64,000 nucleotides of DNA, from assembly GCA_034505795.1 (NCBI GenBank), contig JAPDQM010000008.1, positions 6,860-70,859 on the forward strand. The letters are read 5' to 3'. The translations under genes were made by a program, and so were the position numbers. The DNA comes from Thermofontimicrobium_A sp034505795. Lineage in GTDB: Bacteria > Zhuqueibacterota > Zhuqueibacteria > Thermofontimicrobiales > Thermofontimicrobiaceae. Every line of letters begins with the position of its first letter. Position 1 is the first letter of the stretch. The notes beneath the pieces were generated by a model. It saw only the letters and a list, made by a program, of their open reading frames with translations. It was not told the origin of the DNA and made no database searches. Shown here one piece after another: positions 1-7,676 of this stretch.

Positions 1-258
1 CGAAACGGATTTGGCAACTTTGGTCTCGGCGGTGTAATTTCTTCGAAAATAGTCCACAGCAATCCCGATATCGACGGCTTCGTCTACTACCCAACCATAG
101 CCGACACCAAAAATAAAGCCAGCTTTGCTGCCCTTCGGATCAAAGTAACCTGCTTTAAAGGTAGTGGTAGACAGCGAGGGTTGGGCCTGAATAGCACTAA
201 TCAGCATCGATAGGCCTATAGCGTAGGCAAGTGCGAGCACAACCATAATCTTCTTCAT
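1..258 (-). CDS. N-terminus of a secreted, probably outer-membrane beta-barrel protein (partial)
   Basis: Reading the minus strand from ATG at 258 gives 86 codons that run off the window edge. The start is a typical signal peptide: MKK, then a hydrophobic stretch with an A-Q-A-Q-like cleavage region near residues 22-26. After it comes a glycine- and aromatic-rich segment (KAGYFDP, GVGYGWVVD, IAVDYFRR) with the alternating pattern of transmembrane beta strands in small outer-membrane proteins. The start has a strong ribosome binding site (GGAGGATG), and a near-consensus promoter lies about 38 bp upstream. The function of the full protein cannot be told from this part; the barrel call is inference from composition. 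Confidence 0.7.
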   Translation of the reverse strand, partial: MKKIMVVLALAYAIGLSMLISAIQAQPSLSTTTFKAGYFDPKGSKAGFIFGVGYGWVVDEAVDIGIAVDYFRRNYTAETKVAKSVS

Positions 259-295
259 ACATTCATCCTCCATTAAATTGGTTTCTTATCAAATT

Positions 296-324
296 AAATT
301 ATTAAATATTGACCTAAAAGTCAA
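296..324 (-). promoter_or_regulatory. Sigma-70-type promoter of the truncated secreted-protein gene
   Basis: On the minus strand TTGACT (319-324) and TAATTT (296-301) are separated by exactly 17 bp, and the start codon follows about 38 bp downstream at 258. Predicted from consensus only. Confidence 0.5.
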
Positions 325-880
325 GGAAAAAAAATTGACAACTAATAAAAAAAATATAATTTTAATTTATCGCTTGAAGCACACCGTTCTGATAATAAAA
401 ATTGTTAGGGCCGTATAGCCACCTTTCGCTGATTCGCCGGACAATCGGCACCTCATGCAAAAGGAATTTGATTGGATGATTGCGCTTTTAAAAAAAAATG
501 TCATGAAAATGCCTGGCCCAGTCGCGTTTTTGGCTGCTTTCTGAGTAAACCTCCAAATCAACAGAGCGATCATTGTCCCACCCGATGCAATTAAAACCAG
601 CATAAAACAAATCAATTCTGCTTATTCCAAAAACGTTTTTTGTTCGATTAAGTTGCACGAGTTGGTGGGCGGCTTATGACGTTTAGTGCCATATTGCGCG
701 AATAGCAAGGTGATAGGTGTCGGAAAATAACAATTAGGCGGCTACCACGATAGACACGAACGTCGGGAGCAATCACAAATTGGTAAGTGACAGAAAGCTA
801 AGTTTGCCATCTCCAGCCAACTCTAAATGGCGCAGAGCTCTGCAACAGAAGTCAAAACGGAAGCAAGTCGAAGTACGCAA
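325..880. other. Intergenic stretch with one doubtful small membrane ORF
   Basis: No gene is convincing here. On the minus strand 615-367 encodes 82 residues with one plausible transmembrane helix near the N-terminus (around LVLIASGGTMIALLIW), but there is no good ribosome binding site and the second half looks non-native. A run of nine T (minus strand) lies near the middle, where a frameshift would give a different, more polar C-terminus. It could be a broken small membrane-protein gene or chance. The rest holds nothing recognisable. Confidence 0.25.
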
Positions 881-914
881 GAAAAAAGCCTCTGACTTAC
901 TCTGCCAGAGGCTA
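881..914 (-). terminator. Intrinsic terminator of tRNA-Phe
   Basis: Minus-strand hairpin with an 8-bp perfect stem (AGCCTCTG at 913-906 pairing with CAGAGGCT at 894-887), an 11-nt loop, then TTTTTTC. It starts six bases beyond the 3' end of tRNA-Phe, so the tRNA is probably a single-gene transcript. Confidence 0.85.
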
Positions 915-918
915 TATG

Positions 919-991
919 TGCCGCCCCCCAGAATCGAACTGGGCACACACGGATTTTCAGTCCGTTGCTCTACCGACTGAGCTAGAGCGGC
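919..991 (-). tRNA. tRNA-Phe (GAA anticodon)
   Basis: A 73-nt cloverleaf reads cleanly on the minus strand: acceptor GCCGCTC/GGGCGGC (7 pairs, one G-U), D stem GCTC/GAGC, anticodon stem ACGGA/TCCGT with loop CTGAAAA giving anticodon GAA, variable loop GTGTG, T arm CCCAG-TTCGATT-CTGGG, discriminator A. The 3' CCA is not encoded (the next bases are CAT), so CCA must be added after transcription. It has its own promoter and terminator. Confidence 0.97.
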
Positions 992-1019
992 GTATAATCC
1001 ATTATTTTTTTCGGGCTAC

Positions 1020-1048
1020 AAGATAATACATTTTATCCAAAAAGTCAA
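1020..1048 (-). promoter_or_regulatory. Promoter of tRNA-Phe
   Basis: Minus strand TTGACT (1043-1048), 17-bp spacer, TATCTT (1020-1025), about 29 bp before the mature tRNA 5' end. A GC-rich patch after the -10 could act as a discriminator typical of stable-RNA promoters (inference). Confidence 0.6.
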
Positions 1049-1224
1049 TATTTTTTTTGACTGCCGAAGCTAAAGGATTCATTGTTTGGAAGCGAGATCT
1101 GGCTAAATGATTTGGCGGTTTTAGTCATTCTCTATCGTTAAGTGGCGTATGGCTCGGCTTCAAAGCACGCGTTGTGTCCGCCTAGTTCTTCGCAGGATTA
1201 TTAAAGTGAAATTGGCTGCAGACA

Positions 1225-1719
1225 CTATTTTTCAGAATCAATCATTGAAATAATATCGAGAGCCTTGGCAGTTGGTACATCACGTCCCTCGATCTGAATA
1301 TTTCGATTATGTATTTCTCGAAAGCAAGAGATATCCTCATCGTCTACGAAAATAAACGGAGCCAAACGCCTTTTGCCGGCTTTAAAATGCATTCCGCCAA
1401 CATTGAGTTGCTGTATCTTCAGTCCTCTGCGGATCAATTGCAGAATCTCCTGCGGTGTTTCGATCAATAGGATGATCTTTTCTTTTGCTGCAGCCGAGTC
1501 GCTTAGAAAAGCCAGTGTTTCGTCCTGGGTCATGACTGAGATGACAACCGGATAGGGTGCGGTGGCCTCTGCGGCCATGTACATTTCCTTCTCCCATGGC
1601 GAATTGGCAATGGTATCGCTACTTAACAGAATCCGATCGGGATTTAAGTGCATACCCCAGCCAGCGACCACCTGACCGTGAATCAGTCGATCGTCTATGC
1701 GCACCAAAACTAATGACAT
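1225..1719 (-). CDS. PTS system mannose/fructose/sorbose-family EIIB component
   Basis: 164 residues matching the length and start of mannose-family EIIB. The N-terminus has the phosphorylation-site block RIDDRLIHGQV with the expected phosphoacceptor His14; family knowledge says this His takes phosphate from EIIA. The C-terminus carries the usual DVPTAKALDI-type segment. It follows the EIIA gene by 15 bp with a good ribosome binding site (AAAGGTTGG), so the two are co-transcribed. No EIIC or EIID membrane component follows: the next gene downstream is tRNA-Phe. The pair may therefore act in regulation, or serve a permease encoded elsewhere. Confidence 0.9.
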   Translation of the reverse strand: MSLVLVRIDDRLIHGQVVAGWGMHLNPDRILLSSDTIANSPWEKEMYMAAEATAPYPVVISVMTQDETLAFLSDSAAAKEKIILLIETPQEILQLIRRGLKIQQLNVGGMHFKAGKRRLAPFIFVDDEDISCFREIHNRNIQIEGRDVPTAKALDIISMIDSEK

Positions 1720-1734
1720 CCAACCTTTACCCGA

Positions 1735-2130
1735 TTAAATATTCAATGATGAAAATTGATCAATTGCCCTGATGGTATCTTCTTTCACCGTTAGGGCTAA
1801 TTGCTGGAGGGGCAACCGATTTCGTTTGGAGAGAAACGAGATCAGCATCGTAAGATTGACCCCTGAAATCACCTCAACTTGTGGCAATTTCCTTGCCAGA
1901 TGGATAGCAGAATTCCAGCAACTGCCCCCTCTGAGGCTGACCATGATGACCACGCCGTCGGTCCATTTCTCAGCGACGATGATCGCTTCCAGGCTATCGA
2001 TAATAGCCTCCAGAGAGAGATTTCCTACCGAGAAATCATAGAGACCATCAATATCGCCCAGTATGCTCCTGGCTGCATCCACCAGGCTGGCAGCAATCTG
2101 CCCGTGCGTTAGTACAATACCACCAATCAT
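1735..2130 (-). CDS. PTS system mannose-family EIIA component
   Basis: 131 residues with the fold-defining start GGIVLTHGQIA; His9 is the expected phosphoacceptor. The rest (DGVVIMVSLRGGS, then the SG-x-N-like VISGVNLTMLIS segment) follows the mannose-family EIIA pattern. It precedes EIIB by 15 bp and lies 223 bp downstream of hprK on the same strand, the arrangement often seen in bacteria that carry a largely regulatory PTS. No clear Shine-Dalgarno is seen before ATG at 2130. Confidence 0.88.
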   Translation of the reverse strand: MIGGIVLTHGQIAASLVDAARSILGDIDGLYDFSVGNLSLEAIIDSLEAIIVAEKWTDGVVIMVSLRGGSCWNSAIHLARKLPQVEVISGVNLTMLISFLSKRNRLPLQQLALTVKEDTIRAIDQFSSLNI

Positions 2131-2353
2131 TCGTGTTTGCCAAAGTTTACAGGTATAATTAACTATTCAGCCTGACACTTTTTTCCATGAAGACTCCGAA
2201 TCGCGAACGATAATAAAAAGGCCAATATTGTCCGCGGTTTGCTAAGCATTGCTATTAACGATCGGTTCCATCCAGCAACAGTGTTTGAGCACGATCATAA
2301 ATCTCGGTATAGCGTTTTATCTTTAAGATTTTTGGGCTGAACAGTTGCAGATT

Positions 2354-3322
2354 CTATTCTAAATCAAAAAATAAGTGTTCCTTTAGCGCCGGCGTCGCTG
2401 TCGTTTTCTGGAGTAATCGCTCATTGAACTCCCTGGCAGTAAAATGTCCATATATCTTCAGCCACTGATTCAACGCGATAACTTCAGCCAACACCGTTAT
2501 GTTTTTGCCCGGGAAAATCGGCAGGCTGACGATAGGGATGGGAACCCCCAGGTACTCCACTTGTTTCTCCTCCAATCCCGTGCGATCATAGTCTTTTCCA
2601 GCCTCCCAATCCTCCAGATGCAGTTCCACCTGCACCCTTTTCTGAAAGCGAATTGCCCGAATACCAAAAATTCGCTGTACATCGATGATGCCTATTCCCC
2701 GAATCTCGAGATGATGCATCAAAGTTTCGCTGCATGAGCCTATCAAAATTCCTACGGTTCGTCGCGAAAGATTGACGACATCATCCGCAACCAGCCGATG
2801 ACCTCGCTCGACCAAATCCAGTGCCACCTCGCTCTTGCCGATACCGCTTCTCCCCGTAATCAGCATGCCGATGCCATAAACATCAACCAGAGACCCATGG
2901 ACACTGGTAAAAGGAGCAAATTTTTCCTCTAAGTAACTGCTTAGAATTTGAATCACATGAGTCGTCGAGAAAACGCTGCGCAGGATGGAAATTTTCTTCT
3001 CATTGGCGATTGAAATAAAATCATCATCGGGACAGTTGTTATCAGTAATAATGATACAGGGAATATCAAATTCAAAAACCTTCCGCAAACTGGCTTCGCG
3101 TTTGGTGGTCGATAGCGTCTCTAAATAGGCCAGTTCAGTATTCCCAATAATCTGGACCCGGTTGTAAGTAAAGACATCGACAAATCCGCTCAACGCCAGT
3201 CCTGGTCGATGAATTTCTCGCTCTTTGATCTTTTTATGGAAGCTGGCTCGATTGTTTAGAATCTCGAGTTTGAGCCGCTTCTGGTTATCTTCATACAGGT
3301 TTTTTACGGTTAAATCATTCAT
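2354..3322 (-). CDS. hprK: HPr kinase/phosphorylase
   Basis: Bifunctional enzyme that phosphorylates and dephosphorylates the regulatory serine of HPr. Numbering from the possible TTG start at 3334: catalytic His146 in VHGSLVDVYG, P-loop GRSGIGKSE at 161-169, acidic VADDVV at 183-188, and the HprK signature LEIRGIGIIDV further on. The N-terminal ligand-binding-like domain is intact, and total length (about 322) fits the family. I place the start at ATG 3322 (MNDLTV); the upstream TTG at 3334 is possible. It sits after hpf and before EIIA/EIIB, as in many Gram-negatives with a regulatory PTS. HPr and enzyme I genes are not in the window. Confidence 0.93.
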   Translation of the reverse strand: MNDLTVKNLYEDNQKRLKLEILNNRASFHKKIKEREIHRPGLALSGFVDVFTYNRVQIIGNTELAYLETLSTTKREASLRKVFEFDIPCIIITDNNCPDDDFISIANEKKISILRSVFSTTHVIQILSSYLEEKFAPFTSVHGSLVDVYGIGMLITGRSGIGKSEVALDLVERGHRLVADDVVNLSRRTVGILIGSCSETLMHHLEIRGIGIIDVQRIFGIRAIRFQKRVQVELHLEDWEAGKDYDRTGLEEKQVEYLGVPIPIVSLPIFPGKNITVLAEVIALNQWLKIYGHFTAREFNERLLQKTTATPALKEHLFFDLE

Positions 3323-3341
3323 AATGAATGTCAAGTTGCAC

Positions 3342-3371
3342 CAACCCGCTGCCCCAATAGGCAGCGGGTTG
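3342..3371 (-). promoter_or_regulatory. Strong hairpin between hpf and hprK
   Basis: A perfect 12-bp GC-rich inverted repeat (CAACCCGCTGCC at 342-353 of this kilobase and its complement at 360-371) with a 6-nt loop fills most of the short hpf-hprK gap. No U-run follows on either strand, so it is not a standard terminator; it may be an mRNA-stability or translation element that sets relative expression of the two genes (inference). Confidence 0.5.
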
Positions 3372-3380
3372 ATAGGCTCG

Positions 3381-3695
3381 CTATTTTACAGGCACCTTAT
3401 TTTCTGGATGCGGTGAAAATTTCTTCTCTTTGTAACGTTTTAATTTGCGCTCCATTTTTTCTACTGCCTTATCAATCGACTTATAAATATCTTCGCTTTT
3501 TTCTACAACCGTCAGTTGCTGTCCGTATACTGTCAGGACAAGCTCCGCTATCTGGATTTCCTTCTGATAATCTAACACAATATCACAACTGACAATGCCA
3601 TCATAAAATTTCTCCAAACGCAACACTTCGTTTTGGGCATACTCTTTTAGCCTTTCGGAAGGCTTGTAATGACGGGCTGTGAAACTGATTCTCAT
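3381..3695 (-). CDS. hpf: Ribosome hibernation promoting factor, short form
   Basis: 104 residues in the length range of short HPF/YfiA proteins. It starts MRISFTARHYKPSERLKEYA and has the conserved beta-alpha core (VSCDIVLDYQKE, AELVLTVYGQ) and a lysine/arginine-rich C-terminal helix (KMERKLKRYKEKK) that contacts rRNA in the family. There is no long-HPF dimerisation domain. The ribosome binding site AGGAGGATTCCT is excellent. Neighbouring hprK echoes the common link of hpf with PTS regulatory genes. The product is expected to occupy the 30S decoding region and inactivate ribosomes in stationary phase (family knowledge). Confidence 0.92.
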   Translation of the reverse strand: MRISFTARHYKPSERLKEYAQNEVLRLEKFYDGIVSCDIVLDYQKEIQIAELVLTVYGQQLTVVEKSEDIYKSIDKAVEKMERKLKRYKEKKFSPHPENKVPVK

Positions 3696-3750
3696 AGGAA
3701 TCCTCCTATTGGATTAAACTTCAGGTTATATGTTGATTAAAAGGCAGCAT

Positions 3751-4701
3751 TCACTCCTTCTCGGCCCGCGGATGGGCCTGGTTATAGATTGCCTTCAGGC
3801 GTTCCGTCGAAACATGGGTGTAAATTTGCGTGGTCGTTAAATTTGCGTGGCCCAGCAATTCTTTCACTGCGGCCAGGTCGGCCCCGGCATCCAATAGATG
3901 CGTGGCAAATGAATGCCGGAATAAATGCGGATTGGTACCGCTGCTCGAAACCTGTTCCAGATATTTCGCTACCCGTCGTTGAATACTCCGATTCGAGAGC
4001 GGTCGACCATAGCGATTGAGAAACAGCGCCGCCGTCTGCCGCTGTAGGCTTTTCTGAAGCAAGAGCGGTCGTGCATCCAAATATTTTTTCAATGAGCGCA
4101 ACGCCAACTCGCCAACCGGAACCAAACGTTCTTTATTGCCTTTCCCCATCACCTTCAATTGCCGATTCACCCAATCGACATCGGATAATTCCAAATGGGA
4201 TAATTCACTGAGCCGAATGCCGGTGCTATAAAATAATTCCATTATCGCCTGGTCCCGCAAACCAATTGCTGAATCTAAATCGGGCAGCGCTAATGCCGCC
4301 TTCACCGTAGGATAGTTCATTGTTTGTGGGATTTTTTTCTCGGTCTTCAGCGAAAAAAGGCTGTTGGCGGGATTGATGGTGATGAGTCGTTGCCGATATA
4401 AGTATTTAAAGAAAGATTTCAAACAAGCGATTTTGCGGTTGATACTGGTGGTACGATAATTTTCTTTTTTTAATTGGCCTAAAAATGCACGCAGGTGGTG
4501 GCGATTGATCTGGCTCAATTCCAAACGTGGGAGATCATAATTTTTTTCCAGGAAGCCATAGAAATGTCTCAAATCATGACCGTAGGCTTCCAGCGTATGG
4601 GCTGAATAGGCTCGCTCTGATTTCAAAAAGTGTAAAAACGCATCGAGCCAATAATCCCAATTCACCGCTTGATTATGATTGTTCTGACTCGTCATGCTCA
4701 T
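3751..4701 (-). CDS. xerC: Tyrosine recombinase of the XerC/XerD family
   Basis: 316 residues: N-terminal SAM-like core-binding domain (about 15-110) and C-terminal catalytic domain. Visible catalytic residues are Arg163 (STGIRLSEL), His259 and Arg262 (HLFRHSFATHLL), His285 (LLGHANLTTT) and the nucleophile Tyr294 (QIYTHVS), plus the GKGNKER beta-hairpin. It resolves chromosome dimers at dif. The ORF overlaps the 3' end of topA by about 29 bp, so it is translationally coupled; an ATG at 4695 is an alternative start. The topA-xerC adjacency favours XerC over XerD, but the two cannot be separated surely by eye. Confidence 0.88.
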   Translation of the reverse strand: MSMTSQNNHNQAVNWDYWLDAFLHFLKSERAYSAHTLEAYGHDLRHFYGFLEKNYDLPRLELSQINRHHLRAFLGQLKKENYRTTSINRKIACLKSFFKYLYRQRLITINPANSLFSLKTEKKIPQTMNYPTVKAALALPDLDSAIGLRDQAIMELFYSTGIRLSELSHLELSDVDWVNRQLKVMGKGNKERLVPVGELALRSLKKYLDARPLLLQKSLQRQTAALFLNRYGRPLSNRSIQRRVAKYLEQVSSSGTNPHLFRHSFATHLLDAGADLAAVKELLGHANLTTTQIYTHVSTERLKAIYNQAHPRAEKE

Positions 4702-6964
4702 GGCTGTACGTTTTCTTGCATGCAGGACAATAGAGATAATCGCCTAACGTTTGGTTATTCCGTTGTTCCAGATAGGGTGCGCCACAGTTTTCACAGCGCG
4801 TAGCCACCGGCAAATGCCAGGAAGCAAAATCGCAGTCCGGGTAGCGATTGCAGCCATAAAAGACCCGGCCACGTTTTGAACGTCGTTCCACAATCTCGCC
4901 GGTACAATTTTCGCGAGGACAGGAAATTCCAAGCGAAACTGGCTTGTTATTTTTGCACGCGGGATAACCCGAGCAAGCCAGAAAGCGGCCATACCGACCC
5001 TGCTTTATGACCATTGGCTTTCCACATTTCTCACAGATTTCATTTGTTGGCGCAGTCTCATTTTCGGTTGGCTCCAATGGCCGAGTATAGCGACAATCGG
5101 GATAGCCGGTGCAGCCGATAAATTTGCCATTGCGGCCCCAGCGCACGATCAACGGTTTGCCGCATTCGGGGCAGGTCTCGGCAGTGTCCTGCCGCAGCGA
5201 TTCCCGAATAGCGTCTTTTTTATTGGCAACCTGTTCCAATGCCTGGCTGAAGGGCTTATAGAAATCGTTCATGACAGCCAAAAAATCTTTGCCATTGGTT
5301 TCGATTTTATCAAGCTCTTCTTCCATCTTTGCGGTAAATTTGACATTAAAAATATTCGGGAAATGCTGAATCAAAATATCGTTCACAGTAAAACCCAGCT
5401 CGGTCGGCACCAGTTGGCGATTATTTTTCTCGACATATTTTCGCGCTAATAGCGTGCTGATAATCAAAGCATACGTGCTGGGACGTCCAATATCCAATTG
5501 ATCCAATTCCTTTACCAAGCTGCTTTCAGAATAGCGGGCTGGCGGCTTGGTAAAATGCTGTTTTGGAATCAAATCCAGCAGTGTCAACACCTCTCCTACA
5601 CGCAACTCCTTCGGTAATTGCTGCTGCTCCGGTTCCGCACCGTTGTCTCCATCCTTTTCAGGTTCTTGATAATCCTCCAGCGCTTGCAAAAAGCCGCGAA
5701 ATTTGATCACCGAGCCAGTGGATCGAAACAGATAATCTTCTACTAGCTCGCTTTGGGCTGAACGATGACCTGCGGTAATATCAATGGTCGTTTGATCTAG
5801 ACGAGCGTCGTTCATTTGAGAAGCTACAAAACGATTCCAGATCAACTCATAAATTTTCAACTGATCCGCAGTCAAGAATTTTTTGATTTTTTTCGGCACG
5901 CGAGTCATCGAGGTCGGTCGGATCGCCTCGTGAGCATCCTGGGCACTTTGTTTGTTTTTATAAATGCGCGCCTGCGGCGGCAAGTATTCCAATCCGTAAG
6001 CATTAGCAATATATTCCCGCACTGCCAAGAGCGACTCATCCGCAATGCGAGTTGAATCGGTTCGCATGTAGGTGATTAAACCAATGCTACCCTCTTCGCC
6101 CAACTCAATTCCCTCGTAGAGCTGTTGGGCAATGGCCATTACTCGCTTGGTGGTAAATCCCAGACGGCGTGAAGCTTCTTGCTGAAAGGTACTGGTCGTA
6201 AATGGCGGGGCTGGCTTGCGAGCAATCTCCTTTTTGTTAATACTCTTGATGACGAATTGTTTGGTCTTGAGATCATTGACAATCTCGGTGGCGGACTGCT
6301 CGTTTTTAATCTCAGCCTTGTTATTTTGTATCTTGATCAAATTAGAGAAAAATGGCGCCGATTTTTCGCCCTGCACCTGGGCCGTAATCGACCAATATTC
6401 CTGCGGCACGAACGCCTGAATTTCGCGTTCACGTTCAACAATCAATCGCAATGCGACCGATTGCACCCGTCCGGCGCTTAAGCCTCGATAAATTGTCTGC
6501 CAGAGAATCGGGCTCACTTGATAACCCACCAGCCGATCCAGCACGCGGCGAGCCTTTTGAGCTTCCACCTTGTTCAGATCGATGGACTGGGAGTTTTCGA
6601 TCGCAGCTTTAACCGCCTTTTCAGTAATTTCGTTGAATAGAATCCGCTTGATCCTATCATTACTGGATTTCAAAACTTCATAAATATGCCACGCTATGGC
6701 TTCGCCTTCGCGATCCGGGTCTGTGGCGATATACACCTGCTCGGCTGTTTTCGCTGCTTTTTTGAGTTGATTAATAACATTGCCTTTGCCACGAATCGTG
6801 ATATATTCTGGCTGAAAACCATCTTCGATCGCTACGCCTAATTTGCCTTTGGGTAGGTCCTTGATATGGCCGACAGACGGCAATACCTCGTAATTCCGTC
6901 CCAAAAATTTTTTGATCGTTTTCGTTTTGGCAACAGACTCAACAATGACAACTGATGGGGCCAT
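4673..6964 (-). CDS. topA: DNA topoisomerase I
   Basis: 763-residue type IA topoisomerase that relaxes negative supercoils. Toprim domain at the N-terminus (VVIVESVAKTKTIKKFLG; acidic DPDREGE at 82-88), catalytic Tyr299 in GLITYMRTDS, then four C-terminal zinc-ribbon modules: CPECGKP..CTGYPDC, CEKCGKP..CSGYPAC, CPRENC..CNRYPDC and CENCGAP..CPAC. The acidic insertion around residues 430-450 (EPEKDGDNGAEPE) is a surface loop. It follows the DUF494/smg gene by about 20 bp and overlaps the recombinase gene. The smg-topA order is familiar from many bacteria. Confidence 0.97.
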   Translation of the reverse strand: MAPSVVIVESVAKTKTIKKFLGRNYEVLPSVGHIKDLPKGKLGVAIEDGFQPEYITIRGKGNVINQLKKAAKTAEQVYIATDPDREGEAIAWHIYEVLKSSNDRIKRILFNEITEKAVKAAIENSQSIDLNKVEAQKARRVLDRLVGYQVSPILWQTIYRGLSAGRVQSVALRLIVEREREIQAFVPQEYWSITAQVQGEKSAPFFSNLIKIQNNKAEIKNEQSATEIVNDLKTKQFVIKSINKKEIARKPAPPFTTSTFQQEASRRLGFTTKRVMAIAQQLYEGIELGEEGSIGLITYMRTDSTRIADESLLAVREYIANAYGLEYLPPQARIYKNKQSAQDAHEAIRPTSMTRVPKKIKKFLTADQLKIYELIWNRFVASQMNDARLDQTTIDITAGHRSAQSELVEDYLFRSTGSVIKFRGFLQALEDYQEPEKDGDNGAEPEQQQLPKELRVGEVLTLLDLIPKQHFTKPPARYSESSLVKELDQLDIGRPSTYALIISTLLARKYVEKNNRQLVPTELGFTVNDILIQHFPNIFNVKFTAKMEEELDKIETNGKDFLAVMNDFYKPFSQALEQVANKKDAIRESLRQDTAETCPECGKPLIVRWGRNGKFIGCTGYPDCRYTRPLEPTENETAPTNEICEKCGKPMVIKQGRYGRFLACSGYPACKNNKPVSLGISCPRENCTGEIVERRSKRGRVFYGCNRYPDCDFASWHLPVATRCENCGAPYLEQRNNQTLGDYLYCPACKKTYSHEHDESEQS

Positions 6965-6986
6965 AATGAAAATTGTTCGCTAAAGA

Positions 6987-7451
6987 TTAGTGTGTATGAT
7001 ATGTGTCTTGAATGATGAAAAATGAACCCCTGGTGACATCATCCTGGCTAAAAATCAGATTATCCACAACAGCTTTGATCTCTGGTATCGAGATGCCTTT
7101 CTTTCCCTGAATAAATGCATAGGATAGAATTTGCTCAATCTCGGCATCTCCGACCAGATCCAGTTCCTTTAGCTGCAATAGAAAATCGTAAGCCGCTGGC
7201 GTTAGATTTTGTTTCTCAAAATTGAACCAGGGGCGATCGGACTGCGGAGGCAATAGCGGTTCGATGGGGCCTTCATTTTCTGGAATTTTTTCGGTCAACC
7301 AAGAAATCGCTCGGTCGATTTCATTTTCAGTGTAACCCTGTTCGATTAGTTTTTCTGACAGTTTTTCAAAACGTCCCAATACGGTCTCGTTCACATTGGA
7401 TTGCATGGCATCGACAATGTAAAAAACGATTTCCATAACTCGCTCATTCAT
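6987..7451 (-). CDS. smg: DUF494/Smg family protein
   Basis: 154 residues from ATG 7451, which has a purine-rich ribosome binding site (GGAGAAGGAGCGAGGGA). The start MNERVMEIVFYIVDAM is the conserved opening of the Smg/DUF494 family, followed by a helical N-terminal part and a second domain (ALDFLLQL-like LTPAAYDFLLQL, then IPEIKAVVDNLI). An in-frame upstream start at 7538 would add 29 residues unlike the family and is rejected. The biochemical role of Smg proteins is not established. It sits immediately upstream of topA. Confidence 0.85.
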   Translation of the reverse strand: MNERVMEIVFYIVDAMQSNVNETVLGRFEKLSEKLIEQGYTENEIDRAISWLTEKIPENEGPIEPLLPPQSDRPWFNFEKQNLTPAAYDFLLQLKELDLVGDAEIEQILSYAFIQGKKGISIPEIKAVVDNLIFSQDDVTRGSFFIIQDTYHTH

Positions 7452-7676
7452 TCCCTCGCTCCTTCTCCTGATGTAACAGTGCTCCTCTCCATCCCATCTA
7501 TCCTCAGTTAAATATAACATAATTTCGCTGAAATGCAAGCGTTATTACAAACATTTAACCGTGCGAGAATAGATTATCGGCTGCCATGCGCTGTTTTGCC
7601 GCCATCGCCCATAGTCATTATCAATATAACCAACAAAATGCTTCGATGCAAGCCATTTTTCAAAATCAACGATAAT

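Noticed and set aside
780..980. A 66-codon plus-strand ORF at the tRNA
   Set aside because: Its second half is simply the complement of tRNA-Phe and its terminator.
2180..2345. A short minus-strand reading frame (about 33 codons) after hprK
   Set aside because: It has no start codon or ribosome binding site and no family similarity; probably chance.
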